Assembly (NCBI RefSeq): GCF_027580225.2
Contig: NC_073337.2
Span: 13,427,501 to 13,491,500, forward strand
Direction of reading: 5' to 3'
Length of the DNA stretch: 64,000 nt
DNA from: Misgurnus anguillicaudatus
Lineage: Eukaryota; Chordata; Actinopteri; Cypriniformes; Cobitidae
Shown here: positions 1 to 13,600 of the stretch, one piece after another
How positions within the stretch are numbered: position 1 is the first letter of the stretch
Layout of the letters: the number at the start of each line of letters is the position of its first letter
Notes under the pieces: model-generated
The model's database searches: none
Seen by the model: only the letters and a program-made list of their open reading frames with translations
What the model was told of the DNA's origin: nothing
Position numbers and translations under genes: made by a program

Positions 1-1130
1 GAAGGGTTCCGGTCAGATCATCTGCCTCTATCTAAAGGGGTTCCACAAGGAAGCATACTGGGGCCTATACTTTTTAATATTTATGTCAACGATATTGCTT
101 CTGCTGCAGGTGATTCTCACATACATTTATATGCTGATGACACCATTATTTATGCATTTAATTCTTCCTTAACAATCGCACTTTATTGCAGGCCAGTTTC
201 ACTCGTATCCAACATGCCTTCTCCAGTCTTCATTTGGTTTTAAATTTAAAAAAAAACAATTGCATGGTTTTTAATAGAAATCTACCAGACATTGAACATT
301 TGCCTAAAATCTTATCGCTGGATGGCTCTGCAATCGACTATGTTGATTGCTATAAATACCTTGGTATCTGGCTTGACAGCAAATTATCATTTGAAACTCA
401 CATAAATCTTGGAAAGGTCAAATCTCGTATTGGTTTTCTTTATCGTAATAAATCTTCTTTTACACATTCTTCAAAACAGCTTTTGGTTAAAACAACAGTG
501 CCTCCGATTCTGGAATATGGGGATGTAGTTTACAGGTCTGCTTCAAAAACCGTCCTCCATAAATTGGATGTTATTTACCACGCTGCAATCCGTTTTGCAA
601 CTGGAGCCTCATTTAATACTCATCATTGTGACCTGTATTCTTTACTGAATTGGTCATCTCTCCATTCACGTAGGCAACTTCATTGGTTTTTGTTTATTTA
701 TAAAACCATTATTGGTAAAACTCCATCCATCATATTTACAGTCCCTTTTAAGTGTTAATGATATCGGTCGTAATCTGCAGTTTTTTTAACCTTCGCATAC
801 CCAAAGTCCTCTTTTGGTCGTTGTTCTTTTAAGTTTTCTGCTGCACATGATTGGAATCAACTGCAGCAGACGCTAAACTTAGCTCATTTATTTCGCTTTC
901 TTCTTTTAAAAACTTAGTTCAATCAATAACATATGATCATACGTGTTTTTAGTAATTGGTTTGTTTTTATGTGGCACTGTTTATAGCTGTGTTATCTGTA
1001 TTTCTAATATTCTGTATTGTAGCCCACTGGTTTCTTATGCTGCCTCTTGGCCAGGTCGTCATTGCAAATGAGAACTGGTTCTAAATTTACATACCTGGTT
1101 AAATAAAGGTTTAAATTAAATGAAATAAAT
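1..1130 (+). mobile_element. Non-LTR retrotransposon (LINE), 3' part with broken reverse transcriptase
   Basis: The piece codes for the palm and thumb part of a LINE reverse transcriptase. In frame 1 the motif GVPQGSILGPILF is at about 40-76, followed by the catalytic YADD near 130-141. At about 185 the frame changes, and reading continues in frame 3 to a stop at 756-758 (motif YKYLGIWLD, then the thumb region typical of L2/CR1/Rex-like elements). A 3' UTR follows with a TTAAATAAAGG tail near 1098-1112. The 5' part lies outside the window. The frame change shows it is dead. The exact clade was not resolved. Confidence 0.85.
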
Positions 1131-1325
1131 TCAATTGTATTTATATAGCGCTTTCCACAATTAGTAATTGTTTCAAAGCAGCTTTACATTAATAAAAGCA
1201 GGGGAAACACTGAAAAATCGATAGACAAAATAAGTAGCAAAATACAGATTAAAATGAACGAGCGAGCGAAGTAACCCTGGGAGAAAAACCCAATGGGAAA
1301 AGTTCTAGGAGGAAAAAACCTTGGA

Positions 1326-1396
<71 letters not shown>

Positions 1397-2818
1397 TGCG
1401 TGCGTGTCCTCAGGATCAAAGACGAGACAGGGAAAGAGAGACAAAATCCTATTAGTGTAGGGGCCATTTGCATGTTACGCAAGTGTCACACAGTGTTGGT
1501 TTACTATCTACTCGGTTCCAGACAGGCTAGCTATTGCAGCATAAGTAAATTACCCAGACGAGTTATGTGAATGCTTTGTTCCATACAAGCTAACTATTGC
1601 AAGATAAGTATATTTTCTAGACAAGTTATGTGAATGCTTTGTTAAAGAAAAAAGTCTAGACTTGAAGTGATCGACTGTGTCTGATTCTCAGACATCAGAT
1701 GGCAAATCATTCCAGAGCTTAGGGGCTAAGTAGGAAAAGGATCTACCACCTTTAGACACTTTTGATATTCCAGGGATATTTAAGAGACCAGAATTTTGCG
1801 ACCACAATGTATGTGATGGATTGTATTCTGATAGTAATTCTCTAAGATACGAAGGTGCTAGCCCATTTAAGGCTTTATATGTGACATATTTTAAAATGTA
1901 TGCAATATTTAACTGGTAACCAGTGTAAAGATGCCAAAAGTGAGCTTATGTGTTCATACTTCTTAGTACGAGTAAGCACTCTTGCAGCAGCGTTTTGAAC
2001 TAGCTGAAGCTTGTTTACCTGATTTGCGTGACATCCCCCAAGTAACGAGTTACAATAGTCTATTCTAGAGGTCATAAAAGTGTGGATAAGCTTCTCTGCA
2101 TCTGATGGCGTATTTTTGAGATATTTCTAAGATGTGGAAAGTGTGGAAGTGTGGAAGATGGCACCACAGTGCAGCATCTACGGACAACTTGTAACCTGAC
2201 ATATTTAGTTTGAAATGATTCGGTTCAATAATAAGTATCTCTGTCTTATTGGTGTTTAGCAAGGAAGGAAGTTATGTGCCATCCAGTCACTAATATGGCT
2301 AATACAGTCTGCTAGCTTAGAAAACTGGTGGGTTTCGGAAGGATGTGAGGAAATGTAAACCTGGGTATCATCTGCATAGCAGTGAAAACTTATGTTATGT
2401 TTCCTGATAATGTCTCCTAGAGGTAACATATATAAAGATAATAGGATAGTACATAGAACGGACCCCTGCGGTACGCCGTATTTAACCGGGGAGTGATATG
2501 ATTCTTGCTCATTTACATAAACAAAGTAATAGCAATTTGTTAGATACGATCTAAACCAGGCTAAGACCTGACCACTAATGCCCACATAGTTTTCTAGTCT
2601 ATTGAGTAAGAGTGTGTGATCTATTGTGTCAAAAGCTGCACTAAGGTCTTTTAATATAAGAATTGAGATTTCACCACGACCGGATGTTAATAGGAGGTCA
2701 TTTGTAACCCTAAGCAGTGCTGTCTCTGTGCTATGGTGGGGCCTGAATCCTGATTGGAACTTTTCATATGTGCTATTATTCACTAAGAATGCGCATAGCT
2801 GAATTGCCACTACCTTTT
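1123..2818 (-). mobile_element. L2-like LINE, 3' part, decayed, minus strand
   Basis: Read on the minus strand, 2810-2256 codes for reverse transcriptase with FRPHHSTETALL, AFDTIDH, GVPQGSVL and CYADDTQVY. The thumb region continues in other frames to about 1875 (RIDYCNSLL, LQLVQNAAARVLT, LHWLPV). The 3' end at 1123-1200 carries the tail seen in two other copies in this window (15040-15375 and 61370-61620): AAGCGCTATATAAAT followed by ATTGAAT-like repeats. Frame changes near 2258 and 2070 make it a pseudogene. A TG microsatellite sits in the 3' UTR. Confidence 0.85.
1328..1407. repeat. (TG)n-(CGTG)n microsatellite
   Basis: About 25 TG units run directly into seven CGTG units. This gives alternating purine-pyrimidine DNA with Z-DNA potential. 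Reading frames through it on both strands (CVCV or THTH repeats) are artefacts of the repeat. Confidence 0.97.
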
Positions 2819-3019
2819 CTAATTTTTTACTTTTAACATTGCAGGTAATTACATTCTAAACCCTAAACCTACAGCCCAGACTATAGTTTGTTTTTTATGT
2901 GTATGCAAACGTAAGCGCATGGTCGACCACACAGCCTTACAAAGTATATTTTTTTGACTCGTACGTGTAGACAAACGCTCAAACGCACATTTTGTATTAT
3001 GTATGTACACAGTATTCAG

Positions 3020-3140
3020 TGTAAAAAAAATGCAGCATTAAGTTAAAACAACTTGCTTGTGCAAGTCAATTCAACCTACTATTTTAAGTTTTGAACTTAT
3101 AAAAACAAGTTAAAATTGCTTAACTTATGTTAAATAAATG
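3020..3140. repeat. Dispersed MITE-like repeat, 'TGTAAAAAAAATGCAGCA' family
   Basis: This stretch (TGTAAAAAAAATGCAGCATT, then AAAACAACTTG and AACAAGTTAAAATTGCTTAAC) recurs with variations near 13140-13225, 17240-17385 and 30033-30205. A fragment of the distal end is at 3905-3970. The ends are partly complementary (ACAACTT against AAGTT), so it is likely a small non-autonomous DNA element. No coding capacity is seen. Confidence 0.6.
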
Positions 3141-3220
3141 TTGTGAATAAATGTAGCATGTCAACCAACCATTTACATAACATTTGTGTTTGAGCATTTG
3201 CACAACTTTTGTCTTTCAAG

Positions 3221-6200
3221 TGCCTCCAAAGACAGACCCAAGCAATGATTTAATCAAAAGAGATGTACCCACAGATTCTGAAGTTCCCCAGGTGAGATAG
3301 TTGACTAACAGGTTTGCCCATTTGGTTTATTACCGTGCTGTATGTTAAGCATGTTGAGATAGAAACAAGAGATTAGAAGACTTTTTAATTAACTCTTCTC
3401 TTTCCTGTCAACAAGGTCGTTAACAAAGAGCCGAGTCAAAATCCGAAGGTGGGTACACAGATTCTTGTAAATGAATTGTGAATAATTTGTTAAGAAAGAA
3501 TTATATTTTTTTTATATTTTAACATTGACTTTGATTTGATGTCCCATCAAGGTAAATAACCAAAATATGCCACAATTATTTGATTCCAATTTGGTGTTTG
3601 CATTAAACCCCCAATGCCATTTCGGAAAAAAACAACACTCCTTAGATCCAACGTGTGCTGTTTGAACATGCAACACCTGAGTAATACTTGGAGGAGGACA
3701 CTTATTTCACTGTTACTAGACATTGAGTGTTGCTCAGCAGTTTACTGTATATTACATTAAGAGAGTGTCAAAGGTACTTTTTTGTGTGATGTAAAAGTTA
3801 ACAAAAACAATATACATTTTGTGTTTTATTACCTTATATCCATGGATATAAAACACACAAAAAGTCACTTTAAAAAATACAGGACATAATTTAGAAAAAC
3901 AAATTGAAATTGTTAAACCTAATTTGTTAAGTTTAAGTAACATAAAATATATATGTTAATATGATATCAAGATATTGTTTAGATCAGTGTAGCTGCAATG
4001 TCAGTTTACATGTGTCCTCATTGAACTGTCTGATTATTACTGTATTATGGATATTGTTATCTTCTTCTTCTTCTTAGGGTCGTGTGAACATGCATGTTTT
4101 TGAAGACTGTTGTGGCGCATCTCTGAATCATCTTAAAAGTAACCTGCTGTATCCACTATTTCCCAATGTAAGTTCTATATACATTTTACAACATCCTATT
4201 TGTTTGAATTTTATGGCCCCTTTGAGTGATATGGTGTCATCTTGTCTGCTTTACAGGTACGCACTACAGTAAGCAGACTTGCTATTTCACCACAATGGCA
4301 AAATTACGGACTGAGGTTATTTGGTTATATTCACCCCATGGAAACCGGTAGGTCCAGCATTTGTATATTTTTAACATTTTTGTAATGTCTTTCCTTAGGA
4401 GGCAAATGCAGTGATGTTGTTTTATTTATAGGTGAATATATTTTCGCTGTCGGCTCTGATGATAATTCTGAGTTCTGGCTCAGTTTAAACGAAAGTCCCC
4501 AAAACCTTGAACGTCTCGCCTATGTTGGTGAGGTAATGCAAGATTTTTTTGTCTGGTTTGTCCAGTGGGTGGGTTTTTGCGAAAGCTCTTGCATTGGAGA
4601 TCTCAGACTTCCAATGCAAGTGCTTTACTGTAAACATGTTTCTTGTATGTTATTATAAACTCATGTTATGATATTATTTTCTGTGGTAGACAATGTGCAT
4701 ATTCATTTCAAAACAGAACAATGCTTTGATTTAAAGGTGCCGTAGAATGTAAAACTGTATTTACAGAGGAATAGATGAATAATAAGTATTCTGTACATGC
4801 TAATGACATGTCGTGAGCCTCAAACACGACCCTGCTGAAAAAAACAGCATACCAGCAAGACCAGCATATGTTGTGCTGGTTTCTAGTGAACACCAGCTAA
4901 ACCAGCACCAAACCAGCATTAGCACCAGCATTAGCACCAGCTAAACCAGCACCAAACCAGCATTAGAACCAGCTAAACCAGCATTAGTACCAGCACCCCA
5001 TGCTAGTCATACCAGCATATGTTGTGTTTTGGTGCTGGTAGGACCACCAGCTAAACCAGCATAGACAGCATAATTCCCATGCTGGTCCATGCTGGTTTGA
5101 TGCTGTTTTTTTCAGCAGGGGATTGTTTCCTCCTTTGTATGTAAACCGTGTGCATGCAAAAGACAGCATGAAAAGAGTACAATTTTTATATAACACCAAC
5201 TGTGACGTTACAGTCGAGATGTACCCCCACAACCTTAAATTACACATTAAATTTAGTGCTATGATGCTAAAAATAAAGTTGTGACTGCTGAGTTAGCGCT
5301 ATATGCTAGTCAATGCTATATGCTAGCGTTTAGGCTGAAGTTTTCCTGTTGACATTACAGTTACGTTTTGCAGGTCCATACTGAAAAAAAAAACACAAAC
5401 TTACCATTAGGAACGTCTATTTCAATCTCTGAACTAGGGATGTCAAAATATGCAATTTCCCATATTCGATGATCATTTAAATTAACGATCAATCAATCGA
5501 ATAATCGTTAACAGTAATAGTGCAATAAGCCATTACAGCAGTGACATATAGCCAATTACATAAAAGTGTGCGTTAAAATGCCAGCTTCCTCACGCGAATT
5601 AAAAGTTTTTATTTTGTCTACATAATATGCTAGTGGGATTGTAAAATGAGTCAATGTAGTTGGTGTTTTGATAAAAATCATCAATTGAATCTCGTAATGA
5701 AATATAATGACTAATAGACACAGTAAACTCCGCCTCATAACGGGCACTCCGCACAGTCGGATGAAAGTCTGTGCGTCCATGACAAAATAAGTTTTCATTA
5801 TCATCAAGTGTTATTTTTCTAGTTGTTCACCTTGCTTTCTTAGTCGTTGATACATCACTTGTTGAAAGGGCATTTTTCCCGTCGTCACCTCAGCTTTAGA
5901 CCTGCGGCATATTTTCAACAAAGATGCTTATTATGAAGACTTCAACCTTCCATTAGAAAATCCGTTTAGCGTGTAGCGCCTCAGCCAGTAATGATGATGA
6001 TCAATGATATATGTTGTAGGCGTTCAGAGTGTAACGACAGTCATTTTTAACAGTTTCTTGCCAGAATGTAAGTTTTACATTTTAATCTGTTTATTAAAAA
6101 TGGCTTCTGGTCTCCTTCCCTGTGTAAAGCAGTGTTAGCAGCGTTGCTATGCTAATCTTGCAGGCTTCCCTGAAGAGGGTATTTGCTTTCAGTATCCTAA

Positions 6201-7565
6201 CTGTGTTTAGATTTTCGGGATCGGAACCTCTCAGATCCACTGCGGATGCCATTTCGTTGCGTTAGCAGCCAGCCTCGTCTCTAATGAGGTTATAAAGCCC
6301 AAGTGAGTGTTTGGCATCAAGCATCGTTGTGATCATGGCTAGTTTAACTTCTTCGCGCTTGTTTAATTTTTTCACCAGCTGTGTATGTGCTTTGCGCAGG
6401 CGCCGGACACACGTGCTTGCTTTGTCGACAATCGTTAATTTTTATCGATTTAATTCTTATCGAAGATCGATTAATTGTTAACATCCCTACTCTGAACAAT
6501 TTATTATTCCTCTAATTCTGTATCTTCGTCTGATACAGGCTCAAACATAAGGTCTGTTTGTACACACTCTCGCTTGAAAAACAGCAAATCAGAGCAGAGC
6601 TCAACATTATTATTCATGACCCTTTCAAGTAAGGTAATAATAGACCATTTCATTTTGGGGACAAATCCTAGTGTTGTAAATGGACACGTAAAACCATATC
6701 TGGTTCATTTTTGCACTTAATAAAGTCGCAAACCTTCTATGTAGTATAAGAGAACAATTTTGTAGCAAGGCATTCTTTGGCACCTTTAATAAGTGTTTAA
6801 TAGACGTATTTTATATTTTAATCCTAATTGCTTACTAATATTGAAATAACAGCTTACTGTTTAACTGTCTATGACAAAACAGCGTACAGTGGTTTCAGCA
6901 CAAACACACACACACACGTAAAGTCAACACACATAATGTCAGATGACTCATTGTGGAAAACAGTTTGGTATTGTGTTTTGCTTCAACTTGATTAAATAAC
7001 CCAACAACCATATTGGACCAGTATGAAAATTTAACTTATGAGCAAATCCAAAATATAGTTTTACTAAAGGATAAACTACTGTAAGATTGAACATGATGAT
7101 TGTGATTGAACTTCTGAACTCTTTTGATATAGAGTGGAGAAGAATGGACCGCTCCAGGCGAGTATTGGAAATTTGCATCACAGATATCCAAACCTGTCTT
7201 GTACGGAACATTTATTTTTTTAATATTTATTTGTTAACACTTTACAATAAGGTTCATTAGTTAACATTACATACATTAGTTAATCTGAACTAATAATGAA
7301 CTGCAATTATAAAGCATTTATTAATGTTTGTTAATATTAATTTAAAAAATGACTAATACTTTAGTGAAATCTTGTTACCTTAAAAGCACTTAAAAGCTTT
7401 ATTTATATTAACTATAACATTAACAAAGACTAATAAATATTGTAAAAAATGTATTGCTCATGATTTGTTCATGTTAGTTAATACATTAACTAATGAACCT
7501 TATTGTAAAGCGTTACTATATATTTTATAAACATACTAAAATATGCTTACAAAAGTGTAGCACTC

Positions 7566-7664
<99 letters not shown>

Positions 7665-10600
7665 GTTGGTGAAAGATATGAAGTATTTCTTTGAAGCCAT
7701 TTTGAAACAGAGCAAAGGGATGGATCATCTCGAAATAGCGGTATTTCTCTCAGTTACAAGGACAATGCAATATACTTCACATGTTTATTTGGATATCTTG
7801 TTTATATCATTTTACTTTTTTCCAGTGGCGTTTAAACCAACACAGCAGCATTTTTCAAGTGATAACATCAGAGTTTTTATCGGTGTATGAAGGTATGTTG
7901 GTAAATACTGGAAGTTTATGCGTAGCTGCCGTTTGGTGAAATGTGGATGTGCTGGTAAACACGGTGTTATGGCATCGCTATGGCATTAGTACGGTACTTG
8001 ATTGGATTTGTCGGATTTTAGTGTATAGAGGGTATGCAACGACGTCACTTTTCCACGTGACCATGCCGGAGCTTGCTCTGTTAAGTGGCAAAACTTTCAA
8101 CAAAATAGCTGGTTTTCATAGACAGTAAAACAGCTTTAATTGAATTTAGTTGGCCTTAACGGTGACCGTTAACCCACCGTTGTTCATCATAATGGATGTT
8201 TTTTAATGAAGGCTCACTGACAAAACTTTGCAATTACACAGAATAAAAGTATTCATTGGTGTATTTTTATAGGATTTTTTATCTCAAAATTGTACATACG
8301 TGACATATGGCTATTGCTACTGATTTATTTTTCCTTTGAGTGTTTTTTGCAAGACCGCTCCAAATTTTTGTTGAAAATGTTAGCACAGTCGATCACACAA
8401 CTACTTTTTCCATTTTAGACACGTTTTTCACGCTATGTTAATGCTGTCGCTCAGACTTTTTGCCACTCAGTGGGCGTAACCGCAGTCATTTTCGCCAAAG
8501 GTGACGTCACGGGCATACCCTCTATTGCTATGCAGTGGCTTAGCTATTTTTGGCCAAAAGAGATCATGCCCAATTAGGGGTGTGTTCAGCTGTGTCAGCA
8601 CTAAATGTTTATTTTAGCAGACATGACCCATTTGTCATTTTGGGAATCAATTTAATTAACTGCTGGGAAATATTCATAATTGTGCTTCTCCAGTAAATGT
8701 GTCTTTGTGTGTCGTAGGATTTGTCAATAAAATGTATGCTCATTTTCTTGTCCAGATGAATCAACTCTAAAAATGGGAGACATTGATCACATACCTCAAA
8801 CAGAAGCCAGTTCTGATAGATTTCTTGATCCGATTCCCATATTGCCCTATTCTGGAGGAGACATGGTTCGAAAAGATCCCCGAGATTATATATTTAAAAG
8901 TAAGAGGTGTCTCTGTTTCATTAAAGTGAAAAATACCCTTGGCTTCCCAAATGCACTAATAATATCTTTATCTCTTTCTGTTTAACAAGTTCCAATGATG
9001 GAAGAATCTTACATGAATGGCTTGTTTCCTGAATGCCATTATAAACCGAGTTACATCATCAATTCAAGAATTGAACGATATCAAGGTGTAAATTTGGTAA
9101 GTATTTTTAATTACATACTTTATGCTTTATGCCAAAAAAAAATTAATTTTATAACTAATGTATAACTAATGCAATGTAATACAATAGCCACAAATTAATA
9201 CATTTAATTCTGTATTAAAGAAAATAATGTGGTTAAGAATAGTGTTAGTACAAATTAAGTAACTTATTTTACAGATAAGTTGTAACTGAAGTCACAAGTT
9301 TAAAACTTTGCACAGACAATGTTAGCAAGCAGTTTTATAAAATGTGAACAAGTGCAACGTTATGTTTGCTTAATATTTTCTTTGCACGAATATATTAATA
9401 CCCTCTCTAGACTTTAGTTGTAAATGCATTTCTGTAAAAAAGATATGAGTAAACTTATACACATTAAATTATAATCAGCAGATTTTTACTAAACTTTCCT
9501 TTGTGATTTTTCTCGTTTGGGGGATATATTTTTTAATTAAAATTAAAACAATGCTGATTAAGAAAATAGTGCAATCATATCTGTTATCAATCAACTGTTA
9601 AAATAAACTAAAAATCCTCTTCTTTTAGATTCACCTTTCATCAGTATACCCAAATGACTACACAAGGCAAACTACCGATCATGATGACCAGATATGTTTC
9701 TATAAACAGGATCCATCTTTTCAGGAAAAGTAATAATGAATTACTCATCTTGTTGTTCTTTAACTCATTCCCCCGCCATTGACAAGTTATCTCGTCAATT
9801 AGGAAAAAACATGTGCTTCTGATTCACTGTTTTATGGTCATCTGTAATACCATGATTATCCACTAGATAACCCTAGATCTTACCCAATTTATAAAAAACT
9901 AAAGATAAACATAGTTTATTATGTTGGCTTGAGAAAGTCAACATACTGTTGTTGCACTTAAAATTTTTATTGTTACTCTTTTTTTCAAGACTACATTTAG
10001 GGCCCTGTTTTAACGATCTGAAGCGCAAGTGCGAAGCGCAAAGCGCAAGTGACTTTGTGGGCAGATCTTGGGCGCTGTTGCTATTTTCCCGGCGGGAGAA
10101 ATAACTCTTGCAGGCGCAAATCAATAAGGGGTTGGTCTGAAGTAGGTTCATTATTCATAGGTGTGATTTGGGCGTAACGCCAAATAAACCAATCAGAACG
10201 CTATCCAACATTCCCTTTAAACGCAAGGGCGCAAGTTCCATGGCGGGTTGCTATTATTATGACGGATTTACCAGGCGCACGCCAGGAGCGGTTCACAACC
10301 GAGGAGACAACGTTCTTGTAAGAGCAATCAAAGACAGAGAAGTTGTTTTGTATGGGGATAGGAGAAACCCACCCAAATCAGCGTAGGTTAAACAGGCGTG
10401 AGAGGAAATAGCCACAATTGTCTAATCAGCTGGCATCCCCATTGTTACGCCAAGCGCTACAGTGATATCAGGAGACGGGGGAATCCCAAGCTTGCCAGCA
10501 TAAATCGGGCACGCCGTGTAACGGGAGGTGGATCTGCCTCTACACATGACCTGACGCCAGCAGAGGACATCGCTGCGTCCACCCTCACCGCTGAAAGGGT

Positions 10601-13600
10601 TTGGGGGCTTTGAAATCGGACCCAAGAAACGCAAGCAAGGTCCAACCCCAAAGTGCACTAACAAATCAAGTTCATATACATTAAGGTTTCTTATGAAAAC
10701 ATTTTAATTATTATTTACATAAAATAAACGTAATACAGCCAAAATATTTTAATCGTTATTTGCATGAAAAATGTTTAACGCAGCCACACAATAAATAAAA
10801 ACTATCACCACAATGCTCACCACAATGATTTCCCTTATCTCATGTGTTAATATTTTTTATTGTAACAATTTATGATTTGCAAAAATAACTGTTGCCTCTG
10901 TGTAGATTAGATAAGCAAAGTGTGTGCGTGTTGTGCACGCTATTATGGTCAAGCATGCGCACTTAAAATAGCATAATGAGCCACGCGCAACGCGCCACTG
11001 ACTTTAGAATAGTATTTTTTGGTCAGTGGCACAATTGTTTTTTGAAACTGCAAAATAGCATCAGAGATGGTTTGCGCCGGAACACACACACACAAAACAC
11101 AATCAAATCTATCTACCTACCTACCCATTCATCTACCCATCTATCTGTCTGTCTGTCTGGCTGTCCGTCCATCCGTCCCCCATCTATCTATTTATCTAGC
11201 TTCTGTTCTTTCATTTGATATATTTGTATGTTTATATATTTTTAGAACAATATTTTCCTGGAAGGCATTTTGTGATTTTTTTGTGAAAATTGCTGACATT
11301 GCTCGCTGGCAACTTTTGAAAAAATGGCTGGTGGGGTATGAGTTAAGGTAGTTTTGCTTGCCAAACAAGTTTTCCACTACTTTGTGCTTGTAACTGTGTT
11401 ACTTGTAATTGCATGGTGGATGTGTTTATCTTCTGTGTTATCTTTTAAAGTCTAGGGTTTGCTCCGTATCTGAGCGAGGTTGAGGATCCTGAAGTACATG
11501 TAAACAGCAATGGCGGTAAAATCCATCTCTCATTTACTTACTGTACAGTAAATGCTACACTCTTAAAATAAAGATTTAAAAAAGGTTTTACAGCCTCATG
11601 CTACCTGATCGGATAACCCCTTCATAACCACTGCAAGATGTAAACAGCACTAATGAATAATTCATTAATTGTTTATAAAGCATTGTTCCTACATTAGTGA
11701 AAAGTTGAATCAACTTCAAGGTTACAAAATTACTTTTAATAATAATACAAAATGTGTTTAATAATGCACTGTAAGTACACAGTAGGCATTTAAAATAAAG
11801 TCGGACCCACATTACTATTTAGTAGCACTTTACTAATCATAGAGATTAAACATTGAAGGACGTTCATTAGCCATAACTAGAGACCATGTGTCAGGGTGTG
11901 GTGATGGATAGAACCCAAGCGCAGACAGCTCGTAACTTAAAGATCTTTTATTTTAACATAAATACCCTCGAGGGGGCAAACAATGACAAGAACTCAAAAT
12001 ATCAACACAACAGGACAAACCGAACATGCGAGACACAATGAACCAGCACCAAGGCATCAGACACAGTGGCATTAAATAGGGAAAACTAAACTAGGGAACA
12101 ATGACAAAACAGGTGGGAATAAACCAATCATGAATAATTAACAAGAAAACAAGAGGGTGGGGTCAAGACTGAAGACAGGAGAGCACGAGGCACACATAAC
12201 ACAACACAGGTCACGTGACTCCCCACACAGACACAAGACAAGTATACGGGATGTTAGGATCCTGTCAAAATGAACTAGCCATTAAAACAAGACAAGATTC
12301 TGACAGGATCCTGACACCATGATTAGGCATGATCTCTTTTGGCCAAAAATAGCTAAACTGCTGCATACCAATTAAAAACACACCAAATTTCTAATAAACT
12401 GCTTACTAATGTCAATATGGGAACAATGATTTATAAATGATTAATTAAGTAATAATTAATGCTTAACAGATGCTTCATATTATGTCGTTATTATAAAGTG
12501 GTACGCGGGATCATAATATAATGGCATTTTTAGGGATTCATGTGTTGAACATCTGGGATGGCATGAGGTTGAATTTTTATATCACAGTATGAAAAAGTAA
12601 TTCCTTTATTTTTAAGAGTGTAGACTAAAGTTTTACTAAATCTACATTGCTTATATCATGTTAACAGAAGTCAGTACTAAACCTTTGTAAATCCCAAACT
12701 ATGTAAAGGTCCTACTTGGCAACGTGTCTATGATGTGAAACCCTTCGATGCTGCTTCAAAGCAAAGTGCACTTGTGGCCAATTCATGCAAAACAGCTGGA
12801 AACATCATCATGGCCCAAAATGAAGTCATGCCCATTGTTAAAGGTTTCATGACAGCATTGCAATCAAAGGAGGAAACACGGTAAGCTCATCCAGTGTCTA
12901 GCTCGGAGTATTTTAAACAAATTTTGTGCAAGTGGTACTTGCTGAAATATAATGTCGTTTTAATTCATTTAGACTTTTTATAACAGCATAATTCCTAGTT
13001 AAATTTGTGTCTTTTGTAGTTTTGATGATTTTACTATTATTCTAAATTATGGAAAAAATATCTATAAAAATAAGTGACCCAAAACTTTTCAACGGTAGCG
13101 TATTATTATTATTATTGTATATTATATTAATATTATTATATTATTATTGTTTTATGTTACTTTAACTTAACAAATTAAGTTAAACAAGTTCAACTTGTTT
13201 TTATAAGTTATGTCAACTTATCACATACATTTTTCATCTTTGCAGTGGCTTTTCTCTGTTACGCCTATTGAATGTAGTAAGACGTAAAGACAATGATGTA
13301 GGCAGCCGTTATCTGGTGGAACTGGAACTTGTGGGCCCACAGGGTCAGAAGGTTCTTGCTTCGCGTTACGTTTACTCAACACAAATGTCATCTCAAGAAG
13401 CCATTCTCTGCAGTCCTAAAGATTTCAACTGGAACCCTTCTGCTACCGTTCATATAATTGTGGCAGGTGATGAAAATGTTCTTATAAATATAACTTTAAA
13501 TATGCTGCATTCAGATCTTGTCTAAACTGTAAATATGAGCTGTACAAATCCTCAGAAAATTATTTAACTTAAAAATCCTATATAAGCAAAATGCTTTCAT

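Larger units (their letters stand above)
4731..6789. mobile_element. TTAA-flanked MITE family carrying two nested insertions
   Basis: The outer ends are TTAAAGGTGCC at 4731 and GGCACCTTTAA at 6779-6789, an inverted repeat beginning and ending with TTAA, as in TTAA-targeting superfamilies (piggyBac or Kolobok). The body shares blocks with 56040-56802 (for example GTTGTGACTGCTGAGTTAGC), which is a second copy. Two younger elements sit inside: the CCAGC-rich element at 4831-5120 and the hAT element at 5435-6489. It lies in a glycosyltransferase intron. Confidence 0.8.

Noticed and set aside
1184..1570. Three overlapping reading frames with Thr-His or Cys-Val repeats
   Set aside because: They are translations of the TG/CGTG microsatellite.
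4831..5120. Regular short repeats resembling a CRISPR array
   Set aside because: Units are degenerate with no spacers, and the genome is a vertebrate's.
12668..12708. Extension of the glycosyltransferase exon at 12709 upstream to the TTAACAG acceptor
   Set aside because: All frames compatible with the upstream phase hit a stop (TAA) within 20 to 40 bases, whereas the acceptor at 12708 fits the phase.
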